DNA of 61,857 nucleotides from Thalassotalea sp. (GTDB taxonomy: Bacteria; Pseudomonadota; Gammaproteobacteria; Enterobacterales; Alteromonadaceae), in NCBI GenBank assembly GCA_022448425.1, contig JAKVCY010000086.1, forward strand, positions 1-61,857, in the 5' to 3' direction. The stretch's first letter is position 1. The number at the start of each line of letters is the position of its first letter. The notes beneath the pieces were generated by a model. That model had not been told where the DNA came from, searched no databases, and was given only the letters and a program-made list of their open reading frames with translations. The translations under genes were made by a program, and so were the position numbers. Positions 20,853 through 35,231 of this stretch are shown in pieces.

Positions 20853-22742
20853 TTATGCTGTTTTTCTTAGTAGGCCGTGCTTCTTCAAGTAAACCAGTAG
20901 TAGCGAGATCGCTGCTGGTGTAATACCTGAGATACGCGATGCTTTACCAATAGTTTCCGGTTTAGCGTCGGTAAGTTTAGCCACAACCTCAATTGATAGT
21001 CCTGAGATCTGTCTGTAATCAAAATCAGCCGGTATCAAAGTGTTTTCATGGCGTTTCTTTTTCTCGATTTCATCAAGCTGACGGTCGATATAACCTTGAT
21101 ACTTAATTTGAATTTCGACTTGCTCTGATGCTTGTTGATCCTCAATTGCGGGACCAAAAGCTTCAATAGCCATAATGTCTTGATAGTTTGTCTCAGGGCG
21201 ACGAAGTATATCTTCTAACGTAGCCTCTTTGCTAACAGGAGTTTTTAGAAGCGGGTTTAATTCTTCTACTGCTGGATGATCTTTTTGTACCCAGACAGAC
21301 TTCAAACGTTGACGTTCCTGCTCAATATTTTCCATTTTTTCATTAAAGCGTGCCCAACGTGCATCATCAACCAATCCAAGTTTACGACCTTGTTCAGTTA
21401 ATCGAATATCAGCGTTGTCTTCACGCAATAACAAACGGTATTCAGCGCGTGACGTAAACATGCGGTATGGCTCTTTTGTGCCAAGCGTTGCAAGATCGTC
21501 AATTAACACACCCATATAGGCTTGATCGCGACCTAAGATCCATTCTTCTTTACCTTGAACTCTTAGTGCTGCATTGGTTGCAGCCATTAAGCCTTGAGCA
21601 CCAGCTTCTTCATAACCGGTTGTACCATTGATTTGACCGGCAAAGTACAGGTTATTAACGAATTTACTCTCTAGTGTTTGTTTCAAATCGCGAGGATCGA
21701 AGAAGTCGTATTCAATAGCGTAACCAGGGCGTGTAATGTGCGCATTTTCAAAGCCATTAATTGAACGGACAAGATCCATTTGAACATCAAACGGTAAGCT
21801 AGTAGAGATCCCGTTTGGATAAACTTCGTGAGTAGTTAGACCTTCCGGTTCTACGAAAATCTGATGTGATTCTTTGTCTGCGAAGCGCATGATCTTATCT
21901 TCGATAGAAGGGCAGTATCGTGGCCCTACACCTTCTATAACGCCAGTATACATAGGCGAACGATCTAATCCAGAACGAATAACATCATGAGTTTGTTCAT
22001 TGGTGTGCGTAATATAACAAGCGATCTGTTCAGGGTGATCATCATGTGACCCCATGAATGAAAATACAGGTCGAGGATTGTCACCTGGTTGAGGTTGCAT
22101 CACAGAGAAATCAAGCGTTCTAGCATCTAATCTAGGCGGAGTACCTGTTTTTAGGCGATCCATTCTAAATGGCATATCTCTTAGGCTTTTCGCTAAATTT
22201 ACAGATGCAGGATCACCCGCTCTTCCACCTTGGTAGTTGTTTAGTCCAATATGAATTTGTCCCGCAAGGAAAGTACCTACGGTTAGAACGACTGATTTTG
22301 CTTTGAATTTCAGCCCCATTTGGGTAGACACACCAACGACCTGATCGTTCTCTAAGATCAAATCATCACATGGTTGTTGGAAAATAGTAAGGTTTTCTTG
22401 GTTTTCTAAAAACTGACGAACAAAGGCTCTATATAAAGCGCGATCCGCCTGTGCACGTGTAGCACGTACCGCTGGGCCTTTACTCGCGTTCAACGTTTTT
22501 AATTGAATTGCGGCATGATCCGTAGCAGTTGCCATAAGGCCACCTAACGCATCGATCTCTTTAACTAAATGACCTTTACCGATCCCACCAATAGCAGGGT
22601 TACAAGACATTTGTCCCAAAGTATCAATATTATGCGTTAACAATAAGGTTTTACAGCCCATTCTTGCTGCAGCTAAACAAGCTTCAGTGCCAGCGTGACC
22701 GCCACCTACAACAATTACGTCAAAAGAGTTTTGATACCACAT
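20853..22742 (-). CDS. mnmG: tRNA uridine-34 carboxymethylaminomethyl modification enzyme MnmG (GidA)
   Basis: MnmG, with MnmE (at 24686-26062), adds the carboxymethylaminomethyl group to U34 of certain tRNAs, using FAD and NADH. The 629-residue protein has the N-terminal FAD-binding motif [32 protein letters not shown], and the conserved C-terminal [20 protein letters not shown]. It borders oriC as in E. coli, and its transcription runs away from the origin. Confidence 0.98.
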   Translation of the reverse strand: MWYQNSFDVIVVGGGHAGTEACLAAARMGCKTLLLTHNIDTLGQMSCNPAIGGIGKGHLVKEIDALGGLMATATDHAAIQLKTLNASKGPAVRATRAQADRALYRAFVRQFLENQENLTIFQQPCDDLILENDQVVGVSTQMGLKFKAKSVVLTVGTFLAGQIHIGLNNYQGGRAGDPASVNLAKSLRDMPFRMDRLKTGTPPRLDARTLDFSVMQPQPGDNPRPVFSFMGSHDDHPEQIACYITHTNEQTHDVIRSGLDRSPMYTGVIEGVGPRYCPSIEDKIMRFADKESHQIFVEPEGLTTHEVYPNGISTSLPFDVQMDLVRSINGFENAHITRPGYAIEYDFFDPRDLKQTLESKFVNNLYFAGQINGTTGYEEAGAQGLMAATNAALRVQGKEEWILGRDQAYMGVLIDDLATLGTKEPYRMFTSRAEYRLLLREDNADIRLTEQGRKLGLVDDARWARFNEKMENIEQERQRLKSVWVQKDHPAVEELNPLLKTPVSKEATLEDILRRPETNYQDIMAIEAFGPAIEDQQASEQVEIQIKYQGYIDRQLDEIEKKKRHENTLIPADFDYRQISGLSIEVVAKLTDAKPETIGKASRISGITPAAISLLLVYLKKHGLLRKTA

Positions 22743-23180
22743 TAATTCGAAACCTCGGGTGAAAAAAGGACACGTATTTTAGCATCTTTTTTATAAGCAG
22801 GGGAATGATCATTTTTGGAAAAGATCGAGAGTGGATCACTAAATAATATATAAAGATCTATTTAAAGATCTTGTTATTCTTATTTATTAGTGATCGTACT
22901 TTTAGTGGATAAGTGACTTAAGGTTAAGATTTATATATATTTATTTTAGATCGTTAGTTGTGATCAAGTTTTGATCTACGTATGTAAAAGGTTTGATCAA
23001 AATGCTGTTTTATCCACAGGTGGGTTTGGTATTTTATTTTTACACTGAATAATAAAGTTAAATTCAGTGAGTTATACTGACTTTATCCACATAACCTCTA
23101 AAATAACCCGAAGAATGTGGATAAAATATTAATAAGATCAGGATAACTGACCGAATTGTGTTGTTATCCACTTGCTGGCA
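22743..23180. other. oriC: Chromosomal replication origin oriC
   Basis: The 395-bp gap between mnmG and mioC plus the end of mioC has every hallmark of a gamma-proteobacterial oriC. There are 11 GATC sites between 22807 and 23139, ten of them within 192 bases. Perfect DnaA boxes TTATCCACA lie at 23010-23018 (+), 23083-23091 (+) and 23116-23124 (-); one-mismatch boxes TTATCCACT at 22904-22912 (-) and 23164-23172 (+). An AT-rich unwinding region on the mnmG side (about 22838-22945) contains GATCTATTTA, like the E. coli 13-mers. Order and orientation match E. coli mnmG-oriC-mioC. Confidence 0.95.
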
Positions 23181-23584
23181 GCGTCTTCTGGATCAATATC
23201 TTGTGACATATCGAGTAATAGAGGTTCATGTATTTTGGTGCAACCTTTTGATATTAATAGTTTATTTATGTTTTTTGCAGCGTGACAGAAAGTATCGTAA
23301 TTACTATCCCCAAGTCCGATCGTTATAAAGTGTGTGTGAGTAAGATCTTGCGTTGTTTCTGTTAACTGATCGACGAACTGTTGAAAATTGTCAGGGTAGT
23401 CACCTGCACCATGTGTCGAAGTGCATACCAACCAGATCTGGTTTTTCGACGCTATTTCATTTAGATCGGGTGTTAAATGAAGTGTTGAGGTGTAGTCAAG
23501 TGCGGATAATGCTTCTTCACAAGCCTCTGCTACATACTCTGTGCCGCCAAGCATACTACCGACAATAATTTGCACTGATTTCAT
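23138..23584 (-). CDS. mioC: MioC-type flavodoxin
   Basis: A 148-residue FMN-binding flavodoxin. The phosphate-binding loop is GSMLGGTEYVAEA (residues about 8-20), followed by STHGAGDYPDN and GLGDSNYDTFCHAAKNI, all in register with E. coli MioC. MioC has been linked to electron transfer for biotin synthase in E. coli. It reads towards oriC; in E. coli mioC transcription into the origin can affect initiation. The last 35 bases overlap a DnaA box. Confidence 0.94.
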   Translation of the reverse strand: MKSVQIIVGSMLGGTEYVAEACEEALSALDYTSTLHLTPDLNEIASKNQIWLVCTSTHGAGDYPDNFQQFVDQLTETTQDLTHTHFITIGLGDSNYDTFCHAAKNINKLLISKGCTKIHEPLLLDMSQDIDPEDAASKWITTQFGQLS

Positions 23585-23822
23585 TGAAGTTTACTACCTA
23601 AGTATTAAAGAATATGTGCGAAATTTTACCATCAATTATTTCCTAATGCTGTTTCGATATTATTGCCATTTGCTAAATTGTTGCTGATAAATTCTCCTAT
23701 TCACACTCGATAATATTTAAATTTTGAGCTAATTGTTCTGTTGTTACACAAAATATCTTTGTGGTTTAAGCTGGTATGGACATAGAAATAGGTAAACGAA
23801 GGAGTTGAAGGTGGGGAGTTCT

Positions 23823-24674
23823 ATGGTTGATCTAAATGACATGATGGTTTTTCTCAATGTAGTTGAGCATGGCAGTTTTACGAAAGCAGCAGAGAAGCTG
23901 GGTGTGCCAAAATCAAATGTTTCTAGGAAAATTGCGCGCTTAGAAGAGGCATTGAATGCTGTGTTAATGACTCGAACTACTCGAGCCTTAAACTTAACTG
24001 AAGTTGGCCAACGTTATTACTAACATTGTCGGCAAATTAATTTAGAAATAGACAATGCGGAAAATGATATTAAGCGAATAGATATGACCAGTGCAAAAAT
24101 AAAACTGGCTTGCTCTATAGCGCTAGGGCAAGAGCTTTTGTCTTATCATCTAGCACAATTTAAATTGCTACATCCAACGATAGATATCAGCATCACGTTA
24201 CTCGAGCGTTCGATTGATATTTTCAGAGAGGATTTCGATCTTGTATTAGTGATCGAAAATGTTCATACAAGAACGGTTGATTTGCCTAATTCTTTAAAAC
24301 GGTGTGTGTTATTCAGCTATTGTTATCATCTTTATGCGAGGCAGAAGTATATTGAAAGTAACCCTGTTTTAAAGGCGGGTGAGCTTACATCGGCTTCGCT
24401 AGGCGCCCTCGCTTTATTATCTTTAGAGCGAGCTCGCACGAGTTCAGATACTTGGTCGTTATTAAGTGCAGATAAAGTAGGGATTAACATTCCTGTTAAT
24501 TCAGCGCTTTTAACAGAGTATTTTATGGAACCAGAATTTTCAGAGCTGAGTAAAGTTTTCCCTCACTACTGCACTGAGAAAGAAACGCTTGTCGCGACCT
24601 ATCTAGACAACAAACCAGTGACACCCGCGATTAGTAGATTGGTAGACTACTTATCGAAGGCACTCAGTGTTTAA
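23823..24674 (+). pseudogene. LysR-family regulator with a single premature stop codon
   Basis: The frame opens with a LysR helix-turn-helix (FTKAAEKLGVPKSNVSRKIARLE) and reads to GQRYY, where a TAA stands at 24021-24023. It then continues in the same frame (HCRQINLEIDNAEND) through a full effector-binding domain to the stop at 24674. LysR proteins usually have GQRYYE at this point, so a GAA-to-TAA change is the likely lesion. I start at the ATG at 23823, which has GGGGAG upstream. The rest looks undamaged, so inactivation may be recent. An internal ATG at 24084 could give a piece without the DNA-binding part. Target genes are unknown. Confidence 0.85.
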
Positions 24675-24685
24675 TAGTGAGCTAG

Positions 24686-26062
24686 TTATTTACCAATACA
24701 GAATGAAGAGAATATTTTGCCAAGTAGATCATCTGATGTGAATTCACCTGTGATCTCATTAAGTGCTTGTTGGCAAATTCTCAGCTCTTCTGCCAAGATC
24801 TCACCAGCGATGTATGCTTCTAGTTGATCCAAACCAGTTTGAAGGTGTTGGTGTGCTGTAGCTAGTGCTACCAAGTGACGTCTTCGCGCCATAAAGCCAC
24901 CTTCAGTGCTACCTTGATAACCCATGATTGTTTTCAAGTGCTGCGTAAGATCATCTACACCAGCACCTGTTTTAGCGGATAATGTGATTGTTGGTTGTTG
25001 ATTGTCTTCACTAATTCCTGTTTCAACGCCACTGATATCTGCTTTATTTCTAACAATAGTGAGGCCGATATTGTCCGGTAACTTTTCAAAGAACTCTGGC
25101 CAAAACGCTCGGATATCTTCAGTTGACTGGCGAGCAGAATCTACCATAAGTAGAACGCGATCTGCTTTTTCAATTTCTGCCCATGCTCGTTCAATGCCTA
25201 TTTGTTCCACTTTATCTGGACTTTCTCGTAATCCGGCAGTGTCAATGATGTGCAAAGGCATACCGTCGATGTGAATTTGCTCTGAAAGCACATCACGGGT
25301 TGTTCCTTCGATATCGGTAACAATAGCAGTTTCTTTGCCGCTTAGTGCGTTGAGCAGACTTGATTTACCCGCATTAGGTCGACCAGCGATGACAACGCGC
25401 ATACCTTCTCTGATAATGCTGCCTTGTTTTGCTTTTTCTTGAACGGTCTCGACATCAGCAATGATCGCTTTAAGCTTATTAGTCACTTTTTCATCGGCGA
25501 GGAAATCGATTTCTTCTTCAGGAAAATCAATTGCAGCTTCGACATACATGCGCAGATGAATAACATCTTCAACCAATTGGTGAACAAGCTTAGAAAACTC
25601 TCCCTGCAGTGATTGAAGTGCGCAACGAGCAGCCTGCTCGGAGTTTGAATTAATTAAATCTGCAATAGCTTCGGCTTGGGTTAGGTCGAGTTTATCATTG
25701 AGGAAAGCTTGCTCGCTGAATTCACCTGGTTTAGCCATTCTAATATCTTCTATGGCTAAAATTTCTTTCAACAGCATATCAAGAATTACTGGTCCACCGT
25801 GACCTTGCAGTTCTAGTACGTCTTCACCTGTAAATGAATTAGGACTTTTAAAAAATAGCGCGATACCTTGATCAAGCGTATTTCCAGTTAAGTCTTTAAA
25901 TGCGATATATTCTGCCATTCTTACTTTCGGGCATTTCCCCAACAGCTTTTCCGCAACAAGTGCCGATTTGGGTCCTGAAATACGAATAATCCCAACGCCA
26001 CCTCGTCCAGGTGCTGTTGCTTGTGCAGCGATGGTTTCTGTATTGCTCGATAGTGAAGACAT
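24686..26062 (-). CDS. mnmE: tRNA modification GTPase MnmE (TrmE)
   Basis: MnmE is the GTPase partner of MnmG in U34 tRNA modification. The protein has an N-terminal tetrahydrofolate-binding domain ([21 protein letters not shown]), a G domain with [14 protein letters not shown] and DTAGLRES, and the C-terminal CIGK box with the catalytic cysteine. I start at the ATG at 26062, giving 458 residues in line with the family; the frame is open up to 26146, but that longer start would include the yidC terminator. Confidence 0.96.
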   Translation of the reverse strand: MSSLSSNTETIAAQATAPGRGGVGIIRISGPKSALVAEKLLGKCPKVRMAEYIAFKDLTGNTLDQGIALFFKSPNSFTGEDVLELQGHGGPVILDMLLKEILAIEDIRMAKPGEFSEQAFLNDKLDLTQAEAIADLINSNSEQAARCALQSLQGEFSKLVHQLVEDVIHLRMYVEAAIDFPEEEIDFLADEKVTNKLKAIIADVETVQEKAKQGSIIREGMRVVIAGRPNAGKSSLLNALSGKETAIVTDIEGTTRDVLSEQIHIDGMPLHIIDTAGLRESPDKVEQIGIERAWAEIEKADRVLLMVDSARQSTEDIRAFWPEFFEKLPDNIGLTIVRNKADISGVETGISEDNQQPTITLSAKTGAGVDDLTQHLKTIMGYQGSTEGGFMARRRHLVALATAHQHLQTGLDQLEAYIAGEILAEELRICQQALNEITGEFTSDDLLGKIFSSFCIGK

Positions 26063-26114
26063 AGAAAAACTCTTAAATAAAAACTCGCTCGCTATTATAG
26101 CGTTTTGAGCAGAA

Positions 26115-26147
26115 ATAAAAAAAGGCGACTTAGTGTCGCCTTTCAAC
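26115..26147 (-). terminator. Terminator after yidC
   Basis: On the minus strand AAAGGCGACACTAAGTCGCC folds into a stem with a small loop and is followed by seven T. It lies 13 bases after the yidC stop and before mnmE, so mnmE probably has its own promoter or depends on read-through. Confidence 0.85.
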
Positions 26148-26159
26148 TAATAACTTTGT

Positions 26160-27794
26160 CTAGCTAGCTTTCGCTTTTTCTAAGCCGCTAAATATTATCT
26201 TCATTTGAATAATTGAGATGATATTACTTACTAACCAGTATAAAACTAGGCCAGATGGGAACCAGAAGAAGAAGATAGTAAATACTAGTGGCATGTACTG
26301 CATCATCTTCTGCTGCATCGGATCAGTTACCGTCATCGGTGTCATTTTCTGCATAATGAACATACTAAGGCCCATTAATACAGGTAATACGTAGTAAGGG
26401 TCTTTTGACGATAAATCTGTTAACCAAAGGCCAAACTCGGCATGTCTTAACTCAACACTTTCTAGGAATACCCAGTATAGTGCTAAGAAAATTGGCATTT
26501 GAATTAGAATAGGTAAACAACCACCGGCTGGATTCACCTTTTCTTTGCGGTAAAGCTCCATTGTTGCCTGACCCATTTTTTGACGGTCATCGCCAAAGCG
26601 CTCTTTCAATTGTTGCATCTTCGGTTGCAGCTCACGCATTCTCGCCATCGATGTGTACTGTGCTTTTGTCAGTGGGTACATAGCACCTTTCACGATAATA
26701 GTGATGATGATAATTGCAATCCCCCAGTTAGACACTAGTGATTGAATTTGTACCAGTAACCAGAACAATGGCTTACTAATCATAAATAAGAAGCCGTAAT
26801 CAACCGTCAGATCTAAGCCATCAGCAAGTTGTTCAAGCGCGTCTTGGTCTTTAGGGCCGATATAGAATTTTGCTAAAGTAGTAGCAGTAGAATTTGCGTC
26901 TATGTTGATTGTTGGTGCTTTAAAACCGATAACAGCATCGCCTGCTGAGGTATAGCTTGTGTAAAGTTGGTTTGCTTCGTTTTGTGCTGGAATCCAAGCT
27001 GAAACAAAGTAGTGCTGAAGCATGGCAACCCAGCCACCTTGTGTCGTTTTGTTTAGGTTGGCGTCTGCAATATCTTCAAAGTCATACTTTTCGTAACGCT
27101 CTTCTTTGGTTGAATATGCAGCACCACGGTAAGTAGGAATTAGTCCAGATGAGTTATCAACATAAGAAGATTGTTTTAACTGACCGTACATTTGTACGCT
27201 AGCAGGTGCACTTAGATTGTTTTGAATTTGGTATTCAAGACCAACACTGTAACTACTTGGATCAAATGTATATGTTTTCGTTACCGTTAAGCCTGCGTTA
27301 TCGACATATTGCATTGCAACAACTAATGGCTGACCATCTGTCATCGAGTAGCTTTGTTGTGCTACTTGGTAAACAGGGCGTCCTTTTACTGTTCTATCAA
27401 TACCGTTGGCACCAGTTAAACCGCTCTGTGCGATGTACTTCATTTGGCCATTTTGCATGATAGTAAATGGAATGCCGCTACCTTGCTCTGTTTCATAATC
27501 AAGCAAAGTTACTTCAACTATGTCACCACCGCGCGTATTAATTTTTACTTTTAATACATCGGTTTCAACTTCGATTAATTGTTGAGCCGCAACAGTTGAA
27601 ACAGCAGCAGGTGTGTTTGCCGCTGAAGACGCTGGAACGAAATCATCAGAAGAAGAGGTGGCTTGCTCTGTAGCTTGGCTGCTATTTGTCGCTTGCGGTA
27701 CCGGCTGTGGCGCATAATCCAATTGCCATTGCTGGTAAAGCATATAAGTAACGACCAATAAGCCAATAAAGAGCATACTGCGTAGGGATTCCAT
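26160..27794 (-). CDS. yidC: Membrane protein insertase YidC
   Basis: YidC inserts and folds inner-membrane proteins, alone or with SecYEG; ATP synthase subunit c is a known substrate. The 544-residue protein has an N-terminal anchor helix (5-20), a low-complexity Ser/Ala/Thr linker, a large periplasmic beta domain, and five C-terminal membrane helices with the KAQYTSMARMRELQPKM region and GGCLPILIQMPIFLALY. It is in the conserved rpmH-rnpA-yidD-yidC order. Confidence 0.97.
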   Translation of the reverse strand: MESLRSMLFIGLLVVTYMLYQQWQLDYAPQPVPQATNSSQATEQATSSSDDFVPASSAANTPAAVSTVAAQQLIEVETDVLKVKINTRGGDIVEVTLLDYETEQGSGIPFTIMQNGQMKYIAQSGLTGANGIDRTVKGRPVYQVAQQSYSMTDGQPLVVAMQYVDNAGLTVTKTYTFDPSSYSVGLEYQIQNNLSAPASVQMYGQLKQSSYVDNSSGLIPTYRGAAYSTKEERYEKYDFEDIADANLNKTTQGGWVAMLQHYFVSAWIPAQNEANQLYTSYTSAGDAVIGFKAPTINIDANSTATTLAKFYIGPKDQDALEQLADGLDLTVDYGFLFMISKPLFWLLVQIQSLVSNWGIAIIIITIIVKGAMYPLTKAQYTSMARMRELQPKMQQLKERFGDDRQKMGQATMELYRKEKVNPAGGCLPILIQMPIFLALYWVFLESVELRHAEFGLWLTDLSSKDPYYVLPVLMGLSMFIMQKMTPMTVTDPMQQKMMQYMPLVFTIFFFWFPSGLVLYWLVSNIISIIQMKIIFSGLEKAKAS

Positions 27795-27800
27795 AATGTG

Positions 27801-28049
27801 TTATTTCTCTTTGGTTAATGGTGGTACGGGATCATCTCCACCCGCATTCAATGGGTGGCATTTTATTATACGTTTTGCTGCTAACCAACAACCTTTTAAC
27901 ACACCGAAGCGATTAATTGCTTCTATTGCATAATTTGAACATGTAGGTTGAAAGCGACAGTTGTTGCCGAGTAGCGGGCTTAACAGCTTTTGATAAAGTT
28001 TAACTAAGCCAATCGCTAGCTTTTTTGGCGTTGAATTAATTTTCGCCAT
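27801..28049 (-). CDS. yidD: Membrane protein insertion efficiency factor YidD
   Basis: An 82-residue YidD-family protein that assists YidC-dependent insertion. It shows the family pattern [20 protein letters not shown], then [12 protein letters not shown] and the C-terminal [14 protein letters not shown]. Its start overlaps the end of rnpA by 34 bases, and it ends six bases before yidC. Confidence 0.95.
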   Translation of the reverse strand: MAKINSTPKKLAIGLVKLYQKLLSPLLGNNCRFQPTCSNYAIEAINRFGVLKGCWLAAKRIIKCHPLNAGGDDPVPPLTKEK

Positions 28050-28381
28050 ATTTTTGCCAACTGCTTATTAATGGTGTCGTTATCTAGATTATCAATGCCT
28101 GACTTAACTAATACAACCATATCGACATTGGGTAGTTCGTGTTGTTTTAAACGAAAACTTTCTCGTGTAATACGCTTAATGCGATTGCGTTGGACAGCAA
28201 GCTTTACGCGTTTTTTGGCAACGGCAAAACCTAGACGAGGTTTATTAGTTTGGTTTGGTGAAATGAGAATAGTGAAATGGCTAGAGCCGAAACGGGAAGA
28301 TTTAGAAAAAACTTGTTGAAATTGACCGGGAGTCAACAAACGAGACTCCCGGTTAAATTCGTAAGTAATCAGGTCATTCAT
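28016..28381 (-). CDS. rnpA: Ribonuclease P protein component
   Basis: The protein subunit of RNase P, which removes 5' leaders from tRNA precursors. The 121-residue basic protein has the signature [13 protein letters not shown] and [12 protein letters not shown]. It lies between rpmH and yidD, overlapping yidD. Confidence 0.96.
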   Translation of the reverse strand: MNDLITYEFNRESRLLTPGQFQQVFSKSSRFGSSHFTILISPNQTNKPRLGFAVAKKRVKLAVQRNRIKRITRESFRLKQHELPNVDMVVLVKSGIDNLDNDTINKQLAKIWRKLIQRQKS

Positions 28382-28434
28382 ACAAAGAAACGCATTAAAG
28401 TAACTTGATTACTTTTATCTCTATAAACTAGAGA

Positions 28435-28569
28435 TTAAGCGCTTAACTTAGCACGACCTTTTGCACGACGACGTGCTAAAACGGCACGACCGTTTTTAGT
28501 AGCCATACGTGCACGGAAGCCGTGGTTGCGCTTACGCTTTAATACAGATGGTTGAAATGTTCTTTTCAT
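28435..28569 (-). CDS. rpmH: 50S ribosomal protein L34
   Basis: A 44-residue very basic protein starting [18 protein letters not shown] and ending GRAKLSA. This is the universal L34 pattern. It is the first gene of the rpmH-rnpA-yidD-yidC cluster, and a strong promoter sits about 75 bases upstream. Confidence 0.97.
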   Translation of the reverse strand: MKRTFQPSVLKRKRNHGFRARMATKNGRAVLARRRAKGRAKLSA

Positions 28570-28644
28570 TACGCTTATCCGTTCGGTTGTTGTTGCCCTG
28601 GCAAAACAGCCGTTGTGAGCACACAGGTCTAAAAAAGAGGCCGA

Positions 28645-28673
28645 ATTTTAAATAGTGTTGGCACTATTGTCAA
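28645..28673 (-). promoter_or_regulatory. rpmH promoter
   Basis: On the minus strand TTGACA (28673-28668) and TAAAAT (28650-28645) are 17 bases apart. The spacer holds an inverted repeat AATAGTG/CACTATT (28651-28657 and 28662-28668). A strong sigma70 promoter fits a ribosomal protein gene. Confidence 0.8.
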
Positions 28674-29047
28674 TATTTAGCAAACAAATAAATGTTCAGA
28701 TCTCAATCAAGATCGTTTAGATCATAAATCTATCCACAATTTAATCACATGCCTGCATTATTTTAGTAAAAGATCAAGCGTTAAATTTGAAAGAATGAAA
28801 TATTATATTAGCCAATTTTTAGGACTTATTTTTTCTATAAAAAATATAATAGTCAAAATAAACAGTAATTTATGTGTTCCTATGAAAAATGTTCCTAGCG
28901 TACGGCTTTTAAGCTGTTGCATCTGTGGATAAGTCGGTAGATAATTGATCCAATCAAATAATAATTTACCTAAAATCTCATCTCTCACCACTAACGATCG
29001 TTTTTTTGTGTGTCCGATGCAGGAAGTTTTAACCTTCGGAGTTAATT
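28674..29047 (+). promoter_or_regulatory. dnaA upstream region with DnaA boxes and GATC sites
   Basis: This AT-rich gap between the rpmH promoter and dnaA holds a perfect DnaA box (minus-strand TTATCCACA at 28924-28932) and a one-mismatch box CTATCCACA at 28730-28738. Several GATC sites cluster between 28698 and 28780. The pattern fits DnaA autoregulation and Dam/SeqA timing of dnaA expression. I could not fix the dnaA promoter hexamers with confidence. Confidence 0.7.
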
Positions 29048-30415
29048 TTGGATCATTCTCTTTGGCAGCGTTGCCTTTCCGTACTTCAAGAAGAGTTGCC
29101 AACGCAACAGTTTAGTATGTGGATTCGTCCACTACAGTGTATTGTCGAAGATAATATCATGACCCTTTATGCGCCAAATCGATTCGTTTTAGATTGGGTA
29201 AAAGATAAGTATATTGATCGTATTTCAGCGATCGTTTCTCACGAAGAAGCAAACAATCCGCCGTTACTTAGGTTTGATGTAGGATCTAAACCTCAAGCAG
29301 ATAGCCAAGTTGCAAATACGGGTAATATGGTAAATATGGTGTCTGCAGTTGCGCCAAAAGCTAAGCCAAGTGAGCCAGAGTCAAACCTTCCAAAAACTAC
29401 TAACGTTAGGAATAAGTATACCTTTGAGAACTTTGTTGAAGGTAAATCTAACCAATTAGCGCGCGCAGCTGCATCGCAAGTAGCTGACAATCCGGGATCA
29501 GCATATAACCCCCTATTTATCTATGGTGGAACTGGTTTAGGTAAAACTCACTTGTTACACGCTGTTGGTAACGGGATCCTCCTTAACAACCCTAAAGCAA
29601 AAATTGCTTACATGCATTCTGAACGATTTGTACAGGACATGGTTAAAGCGCTGCAAAATAATGCGATAGAGAAATTCAAACAGTATTACCGCTCAGTAGA
29701 TGCCTTACTTATTGATGATATTCAATTTTTCGCGAATAAGAAGGGTACTCAAGAAGAGTTTTTCCACACGTTCAACGCATTACTTGAGGGTAATCAGCAG
29801 ATCATTTTAACAAGCGATCGTTATCCTAAGGAGATCGAAGGTGTCGAAGATCGATTGAAGTCTCGTTTTGGTTGGGGGTTAACGATCGCGATCGAGCCTC
29901 CTGAATTGGAAACGCGAGTTGCTATTTTAAAGACTAAAGCACAGGAAAGCGGCATAAATTTAGCCGACGAAGTTTCCTTTTTTATTGCTAAACGTTTGCG
30001 TTCAAATGTGAGAGAATTAGAGGGTGCGTTAAACAGAGTTATCGCTAATGCAAACTTTACAGGCCGTGCTATCACAATCGATTTTGTTAGAGAGGCGCTA
30101 AGAGATTTATTAGCGTTACAAGATAAGCTGGTAACAATTGATAATATTCAGAAAACAGTTGCTGAATATTACAAGATTAAAGTTGCAGATTTACTGTCTA
30201 AGCGAAGAAGTCGTTCTGTTGCTAGACCTCGACAGATAGCAATGGCATTATCTAAGGAGCTAACTAATCATAGTTTGCCAGAAATAGGTGATGCGTTTGG
30301 TGGAAGAGATCACACAACTGTACTTCATGCATGTCGTAAAGTTAAAGACTTGCGTGAAGAAACGCATGATATTAAAGAAGATTATTCAAATTTAATAAGA
30401 ACACTGTCGTCTTAA
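29048..30415 (+). CDS. dnaA: Chromosomal replication initiator DnaA
   Basis: DnaA binds the oriC boxes and melts the AT-rich region. The 455-residue protein has domain I from [13 protein letters not shown], a variable linker, the AAA+ domain with Walker [17 protein letters not shown] and Walker [10 protein letters not shown], and the DNA-binding domain IV with [15 protein letters not shown]. The start is a TTG at 29048, fixed by the conserved DHSLWQ; CGGAG upstream serves as ribosome-binding site. E. coli uses GTG here. It heads dnaA-dnaN-recF-gyrB, about 6 kb from oriC. Confidence 0.98.
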   Translation: MDHSLWQRCLSVLQEELPTQQFSMWIRPLQCIVEDNIMTLYAPNRFVLDWVKDKYIDRISAIVSHEEANNPPLLRFDVGSKPQADSQVANTGNMVNMVSAVAPKAKPSEPESNLPKTTNVRNKYTFENFVEGKSNQLARAAASQVADNPGSAYNPLFIYGGTGLGKTHLLHAVGNGILLNNPKAKIAYMHSERFVQDMVKALQNNAIEKFKQYYRSVDALLIDDIQFFANKKGTQEEFFHTFNALLEGNQQIILTSDRYPKEIEGVEDRLKSRFGWGLTIAIEPPELETRVAILKTKAQESGINLADEVSFFIAKRLRSNVRELEGALNRVIANANFTGRAITIDFVREALRDLLALQDKLVTIDNIQKTVAEYYKIKVADLLSKRRSRSVARPRQIAMALSKELTNHSLPEIGDAFGGRDHTTVLHACRKVKDLREETHDIKEDYSNLIRTLSS

Positions 30416-30443
30416 TGTGTCGTAGATAAGCAGGTAAAAAAGA

Positions 30444-31546
30444 ATGAAGTTTTCACTTAGCAGGGAATCATTGCTCAAGCCTTTATTGTTAGTTTCAGGT
30501 GCGGTAGAGCGTAAAAGCACATTACCAATATTAAGTAATATCCTATTTGATGTAAGTGAAAATAGGCTGACGTTAACAGCAACAGATCTTGAATTAGAAA
30601 TGCTCGCAAACGCGTCCGTTATGAATCAAGGTGAAAACGGTAAATTAACTATTCCTGCAAAAAAGCTTTTAGATATTTGTAAAAGCTTACCAGATGACTC
30701 TGAGCTTATTTTCGAGACGAATAACGAAACTGTCATCATAAGTAGTGGCCGCAGCCGCTATTCATTGTCGACGTTACCTGCTACAGACTTCCCAAATATC
30801 GAAGAGTGGAAGGGCGACGTTGAGTTTAGAATTAACAAGTCTGATTTGCTTAGACTTATTGAAAGTACTCATTTTTCTATGGCAAATCAAGATGTTAGGT
30901 ATTACCTAAACGGTATGTCTATAGAATCGGAAGGTCAAGAGATACGTTCAGTAGCTACCGATGGTCACCGATTAGCTATCTGTAAAATTGCGGATGAGAG
31001 CTTAGCCTTACCAAGTCGTCAGGTGATTGTTCCTCGAAAGGGCATTCTCGAAATTATCCGTTTATTAGACCCAGTAGAAGAAGAAATTCAGGTTTATCTA
31101 GGGTCAAACCATATTCGTATTATCGACAATGAGTACTCATTTACGAGTAAGTTAGTTGATGGTCGTTTTCCTGATTACCGCCGAGTGTTACCAAGAAATG
31201 GTGACAAAGTGCTTGAAACTAACAAAGATGAACTTAAGCAAGTTTTATCAAGAGCTTCAATTCTTTCTAATGAAAAATTCAAAGGTGTTCGCCTTAACTT
31301 CAATGCGTCTGAGTTAAAGATAACTGCTAACAATCCCGAGCAAGAACAAGCTGAAGAAGTAATTGAAGTAAACTTCCCGTACGAAGACTTGGAAATTGGG
31401 TTTAATGTTAGTTACGTCTTAGATGTTTTAAATGCTATCAAAGATAAAGAGGTTAAGTTTACGCTTGCGGACGCAAATAGCAGCGTTGTTATCGAAGGTC
31501 TTGGTGAAAATGAAGCATTGTACGTTGTCATGCCTATGCGTCTGTA

Positions 31547-31547
<1 letters not shown>
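30444..31547 (+). CDS. dnaN: DNA polymerase III beta sliding clamp
   Basis: The ring-shaped clamp that holds DNA polymerases on DNA. The 367-residue length (E. coli 366) and the terminal MPMRL match the family. It begins 28 bases after dnaA; its stop overlaps the recF start (TAATG). Confidence 0.98.
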
Positions 31548-35091
<3,544 letters not shown>

Positions 35092-35132
35092 TACTTCAAT
35101 TCAGTTTTCGTAATAAGCGAATCCATATTTAC

Positions 35133-35158
35133 AAAAGCTACCTTAGGGTGGCTTTTTT
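35133..35158 (+). terminator. Terminator after gyrB
   Basis: AAAAGCTACC (35133-35142) pairs with GGTGGCTTTT (35147-35156) around TTAG, one wobble, with T run. Confidence 0.88.
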
Positions 35159-35231
35159 ATTGCCTATTAGAAACTGTAAACTGAGAAAAAGTAAGGGATT
35201 ACTAACGATTGAGAATAGACCAAATACTCTA

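Noticed and set aside
26063-26146. Longer N-terminus for mnmE
   Set aside because: It would include the yidC terminator and adds 28 residues absent from the family.
28803-29102. Minus-strand open frame upstream of and overlapping dnaA
   Set aside because: Low-complexity AT-rich sequence that overlaps the dnaA start and DnaA boxes; no recognisable protein features.
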